Below, piece by piece: positions 61,096 to 64,000 of a DNA stretch of 64,000 nt. The stretch covers positions 5,954,524 to 6,018,523 of the forward strand of contig CM048844.1 of NCBI GenBank assembly GCA_026545765.1, in the 5' to 3' direction. The notes beneath the pieces were generated by a model. The model saw only the letters and a list, made by a program, of their open reading frames with translations. It searched no databases and was not told where the DNA came from. Position 1 is the stretch's first letter. Each line of letters begins with the position of its first letter. Source of the DNA: Plantago major. Its lineage: Eukaryota; Streptophyta; Magnoliopsida; Lamiales; Plantaginaceae. The position numbers were made by a program, and so were the translations under genes.

Positions 61096-61640
61096 AGCCC
61101 GGGAGTACAAGTGGACCTCCATTTACAACGTCGAAATTGACGATATAGGTTTATTTTTTCCAAAAAGGAGAGTGATAGATCCATAGGGGCATGTTTTGTG
61201 AATTTTATGGGTTGCATACTTACCAATAAACATAATTTGAGAACCAACTGTTGTGTTTCGACGCAATGTGACGAGAGTTGCAGTATATGAAATTAATTAC
61301 ACACGTGTATCATGTAGCATCATCTTATCTTGTAGTTTCATCAACTGCACTTCATCGAGGAGACTTGCAAATTCTGATACTGTATTTGATCAATGCATAA
61401 TCAAGTTTCTTAGGGTGAAGCTAGCAGAATTTGAATATTTTTGTGATTATACATTGAACTTTCTATTGATTGGATCGACGGATGTTCATGCAGACAGCAA
61501 ACATGACAGACGCGACGATGAGAAAAAAAAAAGGTCAGACTTCTGGGTGCAACCGTACATGTTTGAAGCCTAAAGAATTTTCATGTTTGGAGGAATTGAA
61601 AATTCTTTTACAGGCTGAGGTTAGTTCTGTACACTCATTT
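61096..61640 (+). pseudogene. F-box/LRR exon 1 remnant
   Basis: Pieces match the two F-box genes in order: REYKWTSIYNVEIDD (after the F-box), FRRNVTRV, NCTSSRRLANS and VKLAEFEYFCDYTLNFLL followed by GSTDVHAD. The F-box itself is gone, and several stops and large deletions break the frame. It occupies the place relative to ELIP B that F-box 2 occupies relative to ELIP A. Confidence 0.82.
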
Positions 61641-61861
61641 TCTCCAATTACAGTAGATATTTTTGTATGAAAACTGCTTTCTTTCTTTTTGGCAAAAATG
61701 TAACTCTGGAGGACCACATAATGGGGCTAAAACCAGTAGACAAAAAAAAGCAGTACACGGGACTGTTTTCATTGCTACAGCATTTTTGGAGGGTCTGAAC
61801 TCAAAGTGTAGTTAGTTTGTGGAATGTTGTAATGACAAATCATCAAATCTGTGAAGTCACA

Positions 61862-61918
61862 TAGATATCCACGTCGAAGGCACTTTAACGGGCCATATCG
61901 AAAGCACTACGTGGATAC
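61862..61918 (+). promoter_or_regulatory. Conserved ELIP promoter block B with ACGT dyad
   Basis: ATCCACGT (61867-61874) and TACGTGGAT (61908-61916) flank ACGGGCCATATC, as in block A. A TATA box, TATAAAA, lies at 61964-61970. The dyad-to-ATG distance is 167 bp here and 170 bp in ELIP A. Confidence 0.7.
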
Positions 61919-62083
61919 GAAAGTAACCACCATTGTCTTCGCCCAACACTCAGAATAACTCCCTATAAAACCTGGAGATACCATTGCATAAGAAGCAATT
62001 CACTTGTAAACTAAACATTTAAGTATTTGTTCCATCTAAAAGAATTAAACTCAGTTGCAACTTCTTAGAGCTTCTACAAAAAA

Positions 62084-62817
62084 ATGGCAGCTGCTAGTCA
62101 GACATTCTTGTGTGGAAGCCAAGTTTTTGCAAGATCTGGTCTTGATTCTAAATCAGCTTCTTTCCTAGTACCTCTTAAGAGGAACAATGTTCAGTTTCGT
62201 GTTAGAAACATGGCTAATAAGGTAACTTGGATACATCTCAGTCTCTTGTTTTTCGCATTTAATTTTCGTTTCTTCATTTATTATGCTTAGTAATTGGAAT
62301 TGTTGATTTGAGTGCAGGACGGTGAAAAAGAGCAGGTTTCAACGCCAGAGGTAGCTCCTATTCCTCCCAAGCCAAAGGTAGTAATTCATTCATAATGTTC
62401 TGCTTTCCTTCTTGTAACATCGATTGATAGTTTGAGATCAGATTATGACTATGACTGCTTGTTTACAAACAGGTAAGCACCAGCTTCTCCGACGTGCTGG
62501 CCTTCAGCGGCCCCGCCCCAGAGCGGATAAACGGGCGTCTGGCCATGATTGGGTTCGTTGCAGCGATAGGCGTGGAACTAGCCAACGGACATGATATCTT
62601 TGCCCAAGTGAGCGACGGTGGAATTCCGTGGTTCTTGGGAACAAGCGTTTTGCTCTCGATGGCCTCGTTGATCCCATTGTTCAAGGGTGTTACGACAGAA
62701 TCAAAATCGGGGAGTTTGATGACTTCTGATGCTGAACTCTGGAATGGAAGATTTGCCATGCTCGGTTTGGTGGCATTGGCTTTAACCGAGTTTGTTAAAG
62801 GCGGAGCCCTAGTCTAA
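62084..62817 (+). CDS. ELIP: Early light-induced protein, chloroplastic (ELIP B)
   Basis: Exons 62084-62221, 62318-62377 and 62473-62817 give 180 residues. Transit peptide, linker and three helices are as in ELIP A, with both chlorophyll-binding ExxNGRxAM motifs intact. Against ELIP A it has one extra alanine near the N-terminus and lacks six linker residues (RLTPSP, 18 bp of exon 2). In the 114 residues of exon 3 I count only two differences. Role as for ELIP A. A hAT element begins 24 bp after the stop codon, so the 3' UTR is probably replaced by transposon sequence. Confidence 0.97.
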
Positions 62818-62840
62818 CTCTTAACTAAAGTCTTATAGCC

Positions 62841-64000
62841 CAGGTCCGCCCCCCCCAAAATAAAAATAATTTTTTTTTTTTAATTCTAAATTAGACTCGT
62901 TAGGTTTCAGAAATCAGAAACAGATCTTCGTCTTCCGCTCTCTCGCTGTGAAATAGCCTCCCGGTGAGGCGGACGCTCGTCTTCCGGCGCGTCTCCGCTC
63001 TCCTGTGCCGCGCCTCCGCTCTCCCAAGTTTCAGTTCGATCTATTCTGCTCGACTGTGCTGCCTGCTCGTGCTTCTCCAATCCATTGTCGATTTGCCCTC
63101 TTCTACTTCTACTGCTCCTTCACTTCACATTGTAATAATCCTATTCCTTCCTTTCATGAGTTCATACTTTTCCCTCTTATTGAATTTGGTATTTGGTTGT
63201 GTATAATTTTTTGTTGATTGTGATTTTGTCAATTGGTTGATTGCAGGGCCAGGGCGTTATTTGGTTTTTATGGTTGGCTTGGAGCTGTGATTCACTGATT
63301 CTAGTGTCTACTGATTTGGGTACAATTCTACTGACTACTGCTTCTATATGGTGTGCAAATTGTATTTGTTTGACTGTTAGTTTTTATTTTATTTTATTGC
63401 TATGAAACAACACCAGTTGGTAGTTTTTATTTTATTATTATGAAATGGTGTTGTAATGTGAGCTTTTTTATTTTATTGCTATGTCTCTATTGAAACAACC
63501 AACTGGTGTTGTAATGTGATTGCTATGCTATCTTGATCTTGCTGTATGTAACTAGAACATTTCAAATTTTAAGGATGAAGAAAAAAGATAGAGGAAAGAA
63601 GAAAGTTCCAGTAACTGGTAGTGGATCAATTAAATCTTTCTTCAAAAGTGGTGAATCTTGTTAAAACTGTTCTTCGGAGAGGTCTTTTTCAGCTATGAAA
63701 CTTGTTAAAACTGCTCTTCGGAGTAAGATGGGGGAAGGTTACTTGGGAGATTCGATGAGTGTGTACATTGAGAGAAAGTTAGCTAAAAGCATTAGCGAAG
63801 ATTTGATCATTGATGAATTCTATACGATGAAGAATCGATGAACGCAACTCATGTAGTAGTTGTTGCTTGTAACTTTTTGTTGAGACTAGATGTCAATGGT
63901 TGGGATTTGGTCATGTTTCATCGACAATGTATCTTAAGTTTTGCTATTAATTTTTTTTTATCGACACATGAGTTCTAAAAAAATTATTTAGCCCATGTTT
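62841..64000 (+). mobile_element. hAT transposon, deletion derivative, right end outside the window
   Basis: The left end appears to be CAGGTCCGCCCC at 62841. Inside are a GC-rich leader, an intron-like TGCAG at 63242-63246, and a short gene made of the two extremes of a TTF-type/hAT transposase. No right terminal repeat is seen before the window ends, so the length and target duplication cannot be checked. Confidence 0.65.
63575..63841 (+). pseudogene. hAT transposase, internally deleted
   Basis: From ATG 63575 there are 29 codons of a Lys-rich N-terminus ending SIKSFFKSGESC, then an in-frame TAA. In the same frame this is followed by 58 codons of the hAT C-terminal dimerisation domain (SSERSFSAMKLVKTALRSKM; VYIERKLAKSISEDLIIDEF) and a natural stop. 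The zinc finger, catalytic RNase H-like domain and most of the protein are gone. A 23-bp direct repeat with one mismatch (63657-63679, 63701-63723) lies at the junction. Confidence 0.82.

Noticed and set aside
62964-63206. Arg/Leu-rich frames near the window end
   Set aside because: They lie in the GC-rich leader of the hAT element and overlap one another in two frames; no family match.
1-64000. Organellar DNA insertions (NUPT/NUMT)
   Set aside because: I saw no plastid or mitochondrial gene text in either strand, though short insertions could be missed by eye.

Overview
The window is nuclear DNA from a flowering plant, almost certainly a core eudicot. Coding regions are split by short AT-rich introns with plant-type splice sites. 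The gene families (GARP and LOB-domain factors, BAHD acyltransferase, F-box/FBD, ELIP, UGP3) are land-plant families. About half of the sequence is AT-rich intergenic DNA holding MITEs, LINE, SINE, CACTA, Mutator-like, hAT and copia remains. A Caryophyllales origin is a guess from the style of the repeats and is not shown by the sequence.

Layout. 1-6.7 kb: AT-rich, no gene, one probable solo LTR. 7.0-8.6 kb: five-exon GARP (Myb-SHAQKYF) factor with three EAR-type LxLxL motifs. 10.3-11.4 kb: 5'-truncated LINE with a perfect 17-bp target duplication. 12.7-20.6 kb: a complete 17-exon gene for chloroplast UGP3 (UDP-glucose pyrophosphorylase of sulfolipid synthesis), with one GC-AG intron. 22.4-24.3 kb: Stowaway MITE and a 63-bp tandem repeat. 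24.3-25.0 kb: tRNA-Ile(AAU) on the minus strand, 115 bp from the start of a class I LBD gene on the plus strand. 25-33.3 kb: gene-free DNA with microsatellites, Tourist and Stowaway elements and a SINE. 33.7-35.0 kb: intronless BAHD acyltransferase. 35.4-43.5 kb: an end-to-end CACTA element with TNP2- and TNP1-type genes, itself carrying a Stowaway. 43.6-45.5 kb: a Mutator-like element with an 11-bp target duplication.

45.8-64 kb: a tandem cluster of F-box/FBD genes (two apparently whole, two broken) and two ELIP genes. The order is FBD fragment, F-box 1, copia fossil, F-box 2, ELIP A, F-box remnant, ELIP B. It reads as repeated duplication of an F-box + ELIP unit. A hAT element starts 24 bp after the ELIP B stop codon and runs off the window.

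The genes do not form one pathway. Three act in or for chloroplasts: UGP3 supplies UDP-glucose for sulfoquinovosyl diacylglycerol, and the two ELIPs are thylakoid photoprotection proteins sharing a conserved promoter block with an ACGT dyad. I did not find a convincing new biological system. The best leads are the shared ELIP promoter dyad, the ELIP exon-3 similarity pattern, the near-complete CACTA, the two-tier Mutator-like element with a possible captured coding piece, and the GC-AG intron in UGP3. Splice sites and similarities were judged by eye, without alignment tools.
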